Source: Coriobacteriaceae bacterium (GTDB lineage Bacteria; Actinomycetota; Coriobacteriia; Coriobacteriales; QAMH01). From it: a stretch of 64,000 bases of DNA. The translations under genes and the position numbers were made by a program. The DNA lies in the NCBI GenBank assembly GCA_025992705.1, contig DAJPGJ010000001.1, positions 806,001-870,000 on the forward strand, written 5' to 3'. Shown piece by piece: positions 50,087-58,302 of the stretch (positions are counted from its first letter, which is position 1; each line of letters begins with the position of its first letter). The notes under the pieces were generated by a model. It had not been told where the DNA came from. It ran no database searches and saw only the letters and a list, made by a program, of their open reading frames with translations.

Positions 50087-52189
50087 CTACCTCAGCAGGC
50101 TCGTGAGCTTTCCATTGGCGACGAGCGTGACCTTCTTGGTTGCGCGTGATATCGCGGTGTAGAGGCGGTGACGCGCGAGTGTCTCGTCGGGGTAGGAGCG
50201 ATTGCCCGCATCAGGCACGATGACCTGGTCGAACTCGAGGCCCTTGGCAAGCTTGATGTCGAGCAGCAGCACGCCGTGTTCGGGCATGGTCTCCTTGCCG
50301 GCACCCGTGACGATGGGCAAGTCTTCGAGCAGCTGCTCGAGCTTGGCCAGACGGCGTGCATCGGGGGCGATGATGGCGGCCAGGCACCTGGCCTCGAGCG
50401 CTTCCTCGACTGCCGTCTTGAGCTGCACCTCATAGTCGAGGTCATCGGCGCATTCGATGATGACCGGCTCGATGCCTGCCGGCTGGACGGACTCGACGCG
50501 CACGCGCTCCTCGTTATCGAGCAGGCTCGTGAACAGGGCCGTAATCTCCGGTGACGAACGGTAGCTCGTCATGAGCTCGCAGTTGTCGACCGAGCCACAT
50601 GCGCGCGTGAAGACCTCGCGAATCTCGTCGAAGCTCGCCGTGCCTTCCCGGATGGCCTGGTTCTCGTCGCCGAGCATCATGAAATGCGCCTTGCCGAAAT
50701 AACGCGCCAAGCACATGAGTTGCGCGGCGCTATAGTCCTGGACCTCGTCGATCATGACGTAACGCGCGTGGCGCATACCGCCACCGACGAGCGCGAGCTT
50801 GAGGTAGAGCCACTCGATGGCGCTCAGGTTTTCCGAGCCGGTCAGGCGCATGCCAATGGCGTCGAGACGCAGCCAGCGACCCTCCGCGATCTCGTGTTCG
50901 ACGCCCGCATAGCGCCAGCGCAGGAAGCGCTCGGTATAGCTCACGAGCTCGGCTTCGTCCATGTCGCCGGTGTAGACGTTCTCGCCAAAGCACTCGATTT
51001 GCTCGGCATCGGACATGTCGCTGATCATGTCCTGGTACTTCTCGGACTTGGCCAGACGCTTGATGCGCTGCTCAAGACGATCGAGGAGGTCGTCGATGAC
51101 GAGCGCGCTGCGATGCGAGCCGGTGGGGAGGTTCTTGAGCTTGCTCCACGCTCCGTGCGCCTGAGCCGCCGTGATGACGGGCTCGCCTTCAATGCGGATG
51201 TCGGTGAAGTCGCCCTGCTTGAGCTTGAAGTCGGGGAGTTTCTCGTCGATGGCGCGCAGCGCGTCGGCGCTTACCTCGCGCCCGAGGTCGCGGCTACCGA
51301 GACCGAGACCGCACATGAGCGATTCGAAGGTAATCGACGAAGGGTTGCTCTCGCCCATCTCGGGCAAGACGTTCTCGATATAGCGTTGGAACACCGGGTT
51401 GGGCGTGATGAGGAAGACGTCCTCGGGCTTGAGCGTGTCGCGCTGCCGATAGAAGAGATAGGCAATGCGTTGCAGAAGTACCGAGGTCTTGCCAGAACCC
51501 GCGATGCCGCTGACGAGCAGCGCCGGGACATCCTCATGGCGGATGACCTCGTTTTGCTCCTTCTGGATAGTTGCCGTAATGGCCGATAGGTGCGAGGAGC
51601 GGTTCTGTGCGAGCGCTGCAAGCAACATTTCGTCCTGGATGGCGACGGTGGTGTCAAAGAGGGCCTTGAGCTGGTCGCGCTCGATGTCGAACTGGCGGCG
51701 TAGCTTGAGTTCGCAGTCGATGGTGCGACCGTTGGCTTCGTAGCTTGTCTTGCCGTTGTCCTGGTTGTAGTAGACCTCGGCGATGGGGCTGCGCCAATCG
51801 ACGATGAAGTGACGGTAGTCGTCGTCGGTCATGCCGACATTGCCGATATAGACGTCCTTGGGCTCGCTGCCAGGCTTGAACTGGAGCGTGACCTTGGCGA
51901 AGTAGGGCTGCTTGAGGAGGAGCTGCGCGCGATGCAGGCGCTCGGTCGTGACGTCGGCCGCGATGTTGTAGGTGTCGATGATGCGGTTGACGGCCTCGAG
52001 TTCGGCCATGGTCTCGACGTGGATGTCTGCGTCGAAGTCGAAGTTGAGCTCGTCGGTGATGAGGTCCTTCTCGGAAGCGACCTCGCTGAAGATGCTCGCG
52101 AGCTGCTCTTGCAGGCTGCGCTCGATGCTCTGGAGCTTCGCGTATGTTGTGCTCAGGTGCTCTTGTTCGGCCTCGAATGTCTTGTCCAT
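50087..52189 (-). CDS. helD: HelD-like UvrD-superfamily helicase
   Basis: A 700-residue ATPase like HelD, which binds RNA polymerase and frees stalled complexes in Bacillus and Mycobacterium. An N-terminal coiled coil (residues ~1-60, EQEHLSTTYAKLQSIERSLQEQ) is present, as in HelD. Helicase motifs: Walker A GIAGSGKTS (~246), MIDEVQDYS (~495), GDENQAI (~528), YRSS (~563), KGLEFD (~654) and YTAISRATK (~683). Start ATG 52189 follows AAAGGGG. It is divergent from the spermidine-synthase-like gene. A role at RNA polymerase is inferred from the family. Confidence 0.92.
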   Translation of the reverse strand: MDKTFEAEQEHLSTTYAKLQSIERSLQEQLASIFSEVASEKDLITDELNFDFDADIHVETMAELEAVNRIIDTYNIAADVTTERLHRAQLLLKQPYFAKVTLQFKPGSEPKDVYIGNVGMTDDDYRHFIVDWRSPIAEVYYNQDNGKTSYEANGRTIDCELKLRRQFDIERDQLKALFDTTVAIQDEMLLAALAQNRSSHLSAITATIQKEQNEVIRHEDVPALLVSGIAGSGKTSVLLQRIAYLFYRQRDTLKPEDVFLITPNPVFQRYIENVLPEMGESNPSSITFESLMCGLGLGSRDLGREVSADALRAIDEKLPDFKLKQGDFTDIRIEGEPVITAAQAHGAWSKLKNLPTGSHRSALVIDDLLDRLEQRIKRLAKSEKYQDMISDMSDAEQIECFGENVYTGDMDEAELVSYTERFLRWRYAGVEHEIAEGRWLRLDAIGMRLTGSENLSAIEWLYLKLALVGGGMRHARYVMIDEVQDYSAAQLMCLARYFGKAHFMMLGDENQAIREGTASFDEIREVFTRACGSVDNCELMTSYRSSPEITALFTSLLDNEERVRVESVQPAGIEPVIIECADDLDYEVQLKTAVEEALEARCLAAIIAPDARRLAKLEQLLEDLPIVTGAGKETMPEHGVLLLDIKLAKGLEFDQVIVPDAGNRSYPDETLARHRLYTAISRATKKVTLVANGKLTSLLR

Positions 52190-52319
52190 GTTGCCCCTTT
52201 GGCGTTGGTGGTCTGTGCGCACCCGTCTCGTCCTACCGTGGTCCAATCAAAACATGGCAATTAATTGTACGCGAGTGCGATGAATGTGACCATGCCGCCC
52301 AGGGGATTTCTCAGTGAGC

Positions 52320-52325
52320 TATCAT
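52320..52325 (+). promoter_or_regulatory. -10-like box of a probable leaderless promoter
   Basis: TATCAT six bases before ATG 52332; no Shine-Dalgarno sequence between them. Confidence 0.45.
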
Positions 52326-52331
52326 ACGGGC

Positions 52332-53240
52332 ATGGATCCGGTCTGGCTCATAGGTGGATGCGTGCTGGTGGTCGTGGCTGCTGCCGCGGTCGTGGCCGTC
52401 GTTCTCGTTCGCCGATATAGGCGTCAACGGGAGATCTTCATCAAGTTTGACACGATGGCGGGGCCGTGCCGTATCTTCACGATCGAGCGCAAGGATGGCT
52501 TGGTGCGCGTGATGAACGTGGCGGGTACCATGCAGTCTGCCACCTATCTCGATGATGACACGTACTGCGACCTTCCCTATGCCTACACGCGTGACTACGA
52601 CAGCATGTTCTTCGCCGGGGTTCCCGTGCGTGACGTGCTGGTTTTGGGTGGTGGCGGGTATTCGTATCCCAAGCACCTGATTGCGCATCATCCGGAGACA
52701 TACGTGACGTGCGTTGAAATAGACCCGGTCATCACGGCGATTGCGTGTCGATACTTCTTCGTGGATCGTCTTTTCGAGGAATATGACCTCGATGAAACGG
52801 GACGCCTGCAGCTCGTCGAGGGCGATGCGCGGGAGTTTCTCGAGGAAACGGACGAGCGCTACGATGCGATCGTGAACGACTGCTTCAGTGGCATGAGCCT
52901 CGTCGAGAGTCTCGTGACGCGAGAGGCCGTGCAGCTGTATCACGAACATCTGCGCGAGAATGGCGTCTATCTGGCCAACGTGATTGGCGCGATAGAGGGG
53001 CCACGCTCACGCATGATGCGTCGCATCATGCGCACGCTTGCGAGCGAGTTCGCACACGTCTACGTGCTGCCGGGACAACCCGATATCCTTTCGAATTGCG
53101 ACAACAACGTCGTGATAGCGACAGACGGAGCATGGCGTTTTGCAGGTGCGATCGAGCTCGCGACCTGGGAGCTTTCGGATGCCGAGTTGCTGCTCGACGC
53201 AAACACGGCCGAAGAGGATTGGACCGTGCTCAAGGCGTAG
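52332..53240 (+). CDS. Membrane-anchored spermidine synthase-like methyltransferase-fold protein
   Basis: A 302-residue protein with one N-terminal membrane segment (residues ~5-26) and a Rossmann methyltransferase-type domain of the spermine/spermidine synthase family. VLVLGGGGYSYPKHL is the nucleotide-binding loop (residues ~104-118), followed by VEIDP and the D/N-rich VNDCFSGMS segment near 192. The polyamine-synthase GGGDG loop is GGGGYS, so aminopropyl transfer is not assured. Start ATG 52332 with a -10-like TATCAT six bases upstream, no ribosome-binding site. Its stop directly abuts the convergent icd stop. Confidence 0.8.
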   Translation: MDPVWLIGGCVLVVVAAAAVVAVVLVRRYRRQREIFIKFDTMAGPCRIFTIERKDGLVRVMNVAGTMQSATYLDDDTYCDLPYAYTRDYDSMFFAGVPVRDVLVLGGGGYSYPKHLIAHHPETYVTCVEIDPVITAIACRYFFVDRLFEEYDLDETGRLQLVEGDAREFLEETDERYDAIVNDCFSGMSLVESLVTREAVQLYHEHLRENGVYLANVIGAIEGPRSRMMRRIMRTLASEFAHVYVLPGQPDILSNCDNNVVIATDGAWRFAGAIELATWELSDAELLLDANTAEEDWTVLKA

Positions 53241-54440
53241 TTACAGCCGTGCGGCCACCGCTTCGATAAAGCCCTCGGTGCTGAGCACGGTGGGGTTGGG
53301 CAGGGTCGTGATGCGCGCAAGGTCGCCGGTCATCTGGCCATCCTCGATGCACGAGAGTGTTGCCTGCTCGAGCCTGTCTGCGAAGGCCATGAGCTCGGGT
53401 ACGCCATCGAGCTCGCCACGCTTGCGCAGTGCACCGCTCCACGCGAAGATCGTCGCGACGGAGTTGGTCGAGGTCTCCAACCCCTTGAGATGCTTGTAGT
53501 AATGACGCTGCACCGTGCCATGGGCAGCCTCGTATTCGTAGTAACCGTGCGGGGAAACGAGCACGCTCGTCATCATCGCGAGGCTACCGAAGGCGCTCGA
53601 GACCATGTCGCTCATGACGTCGCCATCGTAGTTCTTGCAAGCCCAGATAAAGCCGCCTTCGGATTTCATCACGCGTGCGACTGCATCATCGATGAGCGTG
53701 TAGAAATACTCGATGCCGGCTTGTTCGAAGCGCGCGCGGTACTCGGTCTCGAAGACTTCGGCGAAGATGTCCTTGAAACGGTGGTCGTAAATCTTCGAGA
53801 TCGTGTCCTTGGTCGAGAACCACAGGTCCTGCCCGGTTTCGAGTGCGTACTCGAAGCAGCTTTTCGCGAAACTCTCGATGGAGGCATCGAGGTTATGCTG
53901 GCCCTGCACGACGCCGGGGCCGGTAAATGTATGCACCAGGGTGCGTACTTGCTCGCCGCCATCGGCTGGCGTGAAGACGAGCTCGACGCTACCGGGAGCT
54001 TCGATACGCATCTCGGCGTTCTTGTAGACGTCACCGTAGGCATGGCGAGCGAGCGTGATGGGTTTCTTCCAACAGCGCACGCAGGGCTCGATGCCCTTGA
54101 CGACGATGGGCGCGCGAAAGACCGTGCCGTCGAGCAGGGCGCGGATGGTGCCGTTGGGGCTCTTCCACATCTGCTTGAGGTCATACTCCTCGACGCGTGC
54201 GGCATTAGGTGTAATGGTTGCGCATTTGACGGCAACGCCAAGGCGCTTGGTTGCTTCGGCGGCGTCGATGGTGACCTGATCATCCGTAGCGTCGCGGTGC
54301 TCGAGGCCGAGGTCGTAGTATTCGGTCTTGAGGTCAATATGCGGAATGAGCAGCTCCGATTTGATCAGCTGCCAGATGATGCGGGTCATCTCGTCGCCGT
54401 CCATCTCGACAAGTGGGGTCTTCATCTCGATTTTGCTCAT
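53241..54440 (-). CDS. icd: NADP-dependent isocitrate dehydrogenase (eukaryotic-type)
   Basis: Oxidative decarboxylation of isocitrate to 2-oxoglutarate, giving NADPH and a glutamate precursor. The 399-residue protein is type II, homodimeric IDH: MDGDEMTRIIW near the start, SPNGTIR (substrate serine region), NYDGDVMSD, and HGTVQRHYYKHLKG near residue 305. Start ATG 54440 with GGAGAG upstream. Convergent and directly abutting the spermidine-synthase-like gene. No other TCA cycle gene is in the window. Confidence 0.96.
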   Translation of the reverse strand: MSKIEMKTPLVEMDGDEMTRIIWQLIKSELLIPHIDLKTEYYDLGLEHRDATDDQVTIDAAEATKRLGVAVKCATITPNAARVEEYDLKQMWKSPNGTIRALLDGTVFRAPIVVKGIEPCVRCWKKPITLARHAYGDVYKNAEMRIEAPGSVELVFTPADGGEQVRTLVHTFTGPGVVQGQHNLDASIESFAKSCFEYALETGQDLWFSTKDTISKIYDHRFKDIFAEVFETEYRARFEQAGIEYFYTLIDDAVARVMKSEGGFIWACKNYDGDVMSDMVSSAFGSLAMMTSVLVSPHGYYEYEAAHGTVQRHYYKHLKGLETSTNSVATIFAWSGALRKRGELDGVPELMAFADRLEQATLSCIEDGQMTGDLARITTLPNPTVLSTEGFIEAVAARL

Positions 54441-54556
54441 GGCACTCTCCGGTATTCGTGTGGGTGATGCGTCAAGGGGTCAGGCCCTTTGGCACGTTTG
54501 CGTGTGTTGGTTGGTCATTGTAGCGGTAATGGGCGTGGCGTGCGCGGCAGATGAGC

Positions 54557-54562
54557 TATAGT
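54557..54562 (+). promoter_or_regulatory. -10-like box of a probable leaderless promoter
   Basis: TATAGT seven bases before ATG 54570, without a ribosome-binding site. Confidence 0.5.
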
Positions 54563-54569
54563 TAATCGC

Positions 54570-56900
54570 ATGGAAATCTTCGGCGATACTCTCATGTTTG
54601 GCAGCGTGCGCTCTGCGCCCGAAGATCTTGACCTCAGTGAGCTTGAGGTCAAGACGGGGCAAGACGCCATCGCGGTCATTACCGAGGTCATGGATCGCCA
54701 GCGTCGTGAGCTTGCGGAGCGTCGCGTACGCGAGGAGGAGCGTTGCTCCGAGCTGCGGCATGAGACGATTGACGGCGTGATTTGGGAGTATGTCGTCGTT
54801 GATGGAACATTCGCCCGCATCGTAGACTGCGAGCTGCTGGATGCCAGTATGTGTGAGCTTACGGTGCCGAGCAAGTTGGACGGCCTTGCCGTGCTCGAGC
54901 TGGCGCCCGGCGCTTGCGAACAGCTTACTGGTGTGGAGCGCATCGTCTGCGCCGATTGCATCGAGGCAATCGGTCCGTCGGCGTTCAGATCATGCCGCGA
55001 CCTACGCAGCCTCGTTCTGCCGCGTATGACGGCAAGCTTCGATTCGAGCTGGGTCAACCAGTGCCGCGATCTCGAGGAGCTGACGTTGCCGGGCATGCTC
55101 GAGCGCGTGGGGCTGGAAGTGCTGAGCGTGAATGGGCTCAAGCGGCTTACGATAGGAATGGGGACGCGCGCGGTAGAGCCTGGTGCTTTCGTGAATAGCA
55201 CGCTCGAGGAAATCCGCCTTGACGATCACAATCCCTTTTTAGCAACGGATTGCATAAGTATTTTCGAACGTGCGTGCCCAGATGGAGATGATGCCGGGTT
55301 ACGGCTTGCGGCGGTTGCCGTGCCGGTCGAGGAATACGAGGTACCGGCTCGCTGCGTCGAAATCGGTGCCAAGGCATTCGCATGCTGCCCGGAGCTGCGC
55401 AAGGTGACATTTGCAGGTGGCGTTCAGTCGATTGGCGCCCATGCGTTTTCGCGCACCAGGTTGCGTAAGTTCATGGCTCCTCCGAGCTTGCGCCGCATCG
55501 AGAAGCGCGCGTTCTTCCGCTGTCGCGAGCTCGAGAGTGTCATACTCAACGAAGGGATCGTCGAGATTGGCGAGGGGGCATTCGCCGAGAGCGGTATCAC
55601 TGGGCTACATGTGCCCGCGAGCGTACGGCAACTGGCCTGCGACTGCGTAGCACGCACGGGCATACGCTGCGTCATCGAGGATGGCGGGACCCTCTGGCTT
55701 GACGAGCATGGTGTGCTGTACGCGAAAGACTGGGACAAATGGACAGGTCATTTGCCCCACTTGTTGCCGGCGTATGCCGATACTGGGACAAACGACCTGT
55801 CCATTTGTCCCACCCGCATCTTGATGGGTGCGATGGAGCCCGAACTCGTGCAGTACGCCGTTGCTCCCGGTTGCGAGATTGTCTGCGGGCGCGCGTTCGC
55901 GAACATGCCACGTTTGCAGCAGGTGACGCTCCCCGAGGGGGTTGTCGAGATTGGCGATGCGGCCTTTCGCGGCTGTCGCAACTTGCGACAGGCGCGTTTT
56001 CCGGAGACCCTGCATTTCATCGGCGACGAGGCGTTTTTCGACACGGCGCTCGAGGGTATCTACCTACCCGCGGATTTCGAGCATCTGGGCAAGCTCGCGC
56101 TTGTCACGGCTGGCGCGCGTGATATCGGTGGCAGACCTTCTCTCGTGAACGTGCATGTCAATCCCAACTGCGAGCGTTTCTACCATACGGGTGGCTTGCT
56201 TTGCGAGCGCATGGATGATGGCGCGTCGCGCGTCGTGCTCTACGACGAGGGCAGGCCTGATGTCGCCATTCCACGCGAGGTCGATACGCTCGCACCGTTC
56301 GCATTCGGCAACGCGACGATGCTTTCCTCGCTCACGATTGGGACAAACGTGCGGCATATCCAGGACCGCGCCCTCAACGTGAATTGTCTCATCGAGCATA
56401 TCCACGTTGATTTCGTCGAGCCCATCCAAGGGCACGATTGCATTGACCTGCACTTTCCCGTCACCTTCCGTAGCCTCAACGAGATCGTGCGCGGATTCAA
56501 CTCGATGACCTATTTCAATGCCGAGGCGCTGCTCGCACGTTATGATGCGTGCGTGGTCAACATGCATGACTACGATGCGAAGAGCATGGCGCCCATCGAT
56601 TTGTATGGCCAGCTTACGCGCATTATCGAGCGGCTGCGTGACCCGCTGTTCTTGAGCGAGAACACGCGTCGCATGTACGGGCAGATCCTTCGCGACAATC
56701 TCGTGGAAATGTGCGTTGCCGCTGCGCGTCACGATGACCGTGCGAGCGTCGATGCGCTTGCCGAGCTCGGCTACCTCGATCGCGAGACGCTGCTACCGGT
56801 TATCGAGGCCGTTAGCAAATTGCAGGATGCTGCCATGACGGGATACCTACTCGAGCTGCAGCGGCGGCTCATGGGCCGCGGGGTCGATTTCGAGCTGTGA
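54570..56900 (+). CDS. Cytoplasmic leucine-rich-repeat protein (LRR_5/BspA-like)
   Basis: A 776-residue protein with no signal peptide or membrane segment. After an acidic helical start, residues ~90-380 and ~420-650 are LRR_5-type repeats (EIGEGAFAESGITGLHVP, RAFANMPRLQQVTLPEGVVEIGDAAF). The C-terminal ~130 residues are helical and not repeat-like. Residues ~388-415 (KDWDKWTGHLPHL...) come from a palindromic element inserted between the repeats without stopping the frame. Such intracellular BspA-type proteins have no known role. ATG 54570 lies seven bases after a TATAGT box, suggesting a leaderless message. A ribosome-binding site is absent. Confidence 0.8.
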   Translation: MEIFGDTLMFGSVRSAPEDLDLSELEVKTGQDAIAVITEVMDRQRRELAERRVREEERCSELRHETIDGVIWEYVVVDGTFARIVDCELLDASMCELTVPSKLDGLAVLELAPGACEQLTGVERIVCADCIEAIGPSAFRSCRDLRSLVLPRMTASFDSSWVNQCRDLEELTLPGMLERVGLEVLSVNGLKRLTIGMGTRAVEPGAFVNSTLEEIRLDDHNPFLATDCISIFERACPDGDDAGLRLAAVAVPVEEYEVPARCVEIGAKAFACCPELRKVTFAGGVQSIGAHAFSRTRLRKFMAPPSLRRIEKRAFFRCRELESVILNEGIVEIGEGAFAESGITGLHVPASVRQLACDCVARTGIRCVIEDGGTLWLDEHGVLYAKDWDKWTGHLPHLLPAYADTGTNDLSICPTRILMGAMEPELVQYAVAPGCEIVCGRAFANMPRLQQVTLPEGVVEIGDAAFRGCRNLRQARFPETLHFIGDEAFFDTALEGIYLPADFEHLGKLALVTAGARDIGGRPSLVNVHVNPNCERFYHTGGLLCERMDDGASRVVLYDEGRPDVAIPREVDTLAPFAFGNATMLSSLTIGTNVRHIQDRALNVNCLIEHIHVDFVEPIQGHDCIDLHFPVTFRSLNEIVRGFNSMTYFNAEALLARYDACVVNMHDYDAKSMAPIDLYGQLTRIIERLRDPLFLSENTRRMYGQILRDNLVEMCVAAARHDDRASVDALAELGYLDRETLLPVIEAVSKLQDAAMTGYLLELQRRLMGRGVDFEL
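55731..55812. repeat. Palindromic element inside the leucine-rich protein gene
   Basis: Arms 55731-55749 and 55794-55812 (TGGGACAAATGGACAGGTC and complement) match perfectly over 19 bp and imperfectly to ~29 bp. It shares GGACAGGT with the 86-bp palindrome at 10305. It is translated in frame. Confidence 0.9.
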
Positions 56901-56979
56901 GGAGCGCTCGACGGCGGGGGTAGTACAATGGGGCGAACCGTGAACGCAAACACGAAACGCGAGACAAGTGAGGAATCCC

Positions 56980-57864
56980 GTGTACGATAACTTGGAAAGC
57001 CCTGGTCGCAACGATGAGTGCTGGTGTGGCAGTGGCAAGAAGTACAAGAAGTGCCATCTCGACTTCGATCATCGCTTGCAGGAGCTATATGATGCGGGCG
57101 AGATCGTCCTCGGACGCGACCTGCTCAAAACGCCCGAGGAAATCGAGGGCATCAAGGCATCGGCCAAGGTCAACATCGGAGCACTCGATTACGTGGCCGA
57201 GCATATCGGCCCAGGCGTGAGCACCGAGGAGATCGACCGCTGGGTACACGACTACTGCATCGAGCATGGTGCCATTCCCGCCGACCTCAATTACGAGGGC
57301 TTTCCCAAGAGCGTGTGCACTTCCATCAACGAGGTCGTCTGTCACGGCATTCCAAGCGAGGACGATGTGCTCGCCAGCGGCGACATTGTCAATGTCGATA
57401 TGTCGACAATACTCGATGGGTACTTCTCGGACTCGTCGCGCATGTTCTGCATTGGCGAGGTCGATGAAGAGAAGCGCCGGCTGGTCGAGGTCACGCGTGA
57501 AGCCGTCGAGGCTGGCCTTGCGGCTGTGAAGCCGTGGGCGCACCTAGGCGATGTGAGCGCGGCGGTCAACAAGGTTGCGACGGATGCGGGCTTCTCGGTT
57601 GTCGTCGAGTTCGGTGGCCATGGCATCGGCCTCGAGTTCCACGAAGATCCGTTCGTAAGCTTTGTGGCAGCTGCGGGGACGGGCCCCGTGCTCGTTCCTG
57701 GAATGTGCTTCACGATCGAGCCCATGGTCAACATGGGTGCAGCGAAAATCGATATGAACGACCCGAATGGCTGGACCGTGCGCACGGCCGATGGCTCGCC
57801 GTCGGCACAGTGGGAGGTGCAGATCGTCGTCACTGAGGATGGCTACGAACTGCTGTGCTGGTAG
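56980..57864 (+). CDS. map: Methionine aminopeptidase type I with N-terminal SEC-C motif
   Basis: Removes the initiator methionine from new proteins. The 294-residue protein starts with a zinc-binding SEC-C motif (CWCGSGKKYKKCH, residues ~15-27) that may help it bind the ribosome, followed by the catalytic domain. Metal ligands: VDMS (Asp), SDSSRM (Asp), GHGIGLEFHE (His), TIEPM (Glu) and EVQIVV (Glu). The start is GTG 56980 because GAGG lies six bases upstream; GTG 56968 is an alternative. A repeat and a terminator follow. Confidence 0.95.
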   Translation: MYDNLESPGRNDECWCGSGKKYKKCHLDFDHRLQELYDAGEIVLGRDLLKTPEEIEGIKASAKVNIGALDYVAEHIGPGVSTEEIDRWVHDYCIEHGAIPADLNYEGFPKSVCTSINEVVCHGIPSEDDVLASGDIVNVDMSTILDGYFSDSSRMFCIGEVDEEKRRLVEVTREAVEAGLAAVKPWAHLGDVSAAVNKVATDAGFSVVVEFGGHGIGLEFHEDPFVSFVAAAGTGPVLVPGMCFTIEPMVNMGAAKIDMNDPNGWTVRTADGSPSAQWEVQIVVTEDGYELLCW

Positions 57865-57868
57865 TCCC

Positions 57869-57940
57869 GTCATTTCGAGCGAAGGAGAGATCTCTCCATT
57901 CCGCGGCCTTGCGGCCGCTCCAGTCGAGATGACAGGGGGG
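57869..57940. repeat. Dispersed palindromic element, family B (short copy)
   Basis: GTCATTTCGAGCGAAGG, GAGATCTCTCC, the GCGGCCTTGCGGCCGC hairpin and AGTCGAGATGACAGGGGG. Starts five bases after the map stop; a run of eight G follows. Confidence 0.88.
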
Positions 57941-57948
57941 GGCAAATA

Positions 57949-57972
57949 AAAGGGACCCCGAAGGGTCCCTTT
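57949..57972. terminator. Bidirectional Rho-independent terminator
   Basis: AAAGGGACCC - CGAA - GGGTCCCTTT, a perfect 10-bp stem. Followed by TTC on the plus strand and preceded by AATA runs that read as TTTTATTT on the minus strand, so it can end both map and the small minus-strand gene. Confidence 0.88.
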
Positions 57973-57993
57973 CTTCATGCTATGTTGCCGCGC

Positions 57994-58170
57994 CTATGCG
58001 CCGATGGCGGCAATCAGGAAGAAGCAGGCGATCACGGCGATCGAGGCGATGTAGCCAGCGGTCGTGGTGAGAATGATTTCCTTGAAGCCGCGCTTCTTGG
58101 GGGTGACGGGGGAACCGTACTGAGCCTGCATGGCGGAGCGCTCCAGAGCCTTTTCGGGGTTGAGTATCAT
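57994..58170 (-). CDS. Small single-pass membrane protein
   Basis: A 58-residue protein of unknown function with a soluble N-terminus (residues 1-33) and one strong membrane segment at the end (residues ~36-57, YIASIAVIACFFLIAAIG). Start ATG 58170 with AAGGAT six bases upstream and an own terminator downstream support it as a real gene despite its size. It lies downstream of metH in the same direction but after a 132-bp gap, with no clear link. Confidence 0.7.
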   Translation of the reverse strand: MILNPEKALERSAMQAQYGSPVTPKKRGFKEIILTTTAGYIASIAVIACFFLIAAIGA

Positions 58171-58302
58171 TGTCTCATCCTTCTCTCTAGGCGGCACGCT
58201 GCCGCCGGATTTCACACTTCCTGCGATGATAAAGCTTCGCGAGAACCTGCGCAAGAGCGTGTCGGTGGGTGCGCTAAAGGACCCGGCACCCTGGCGCGCA
58301 TC

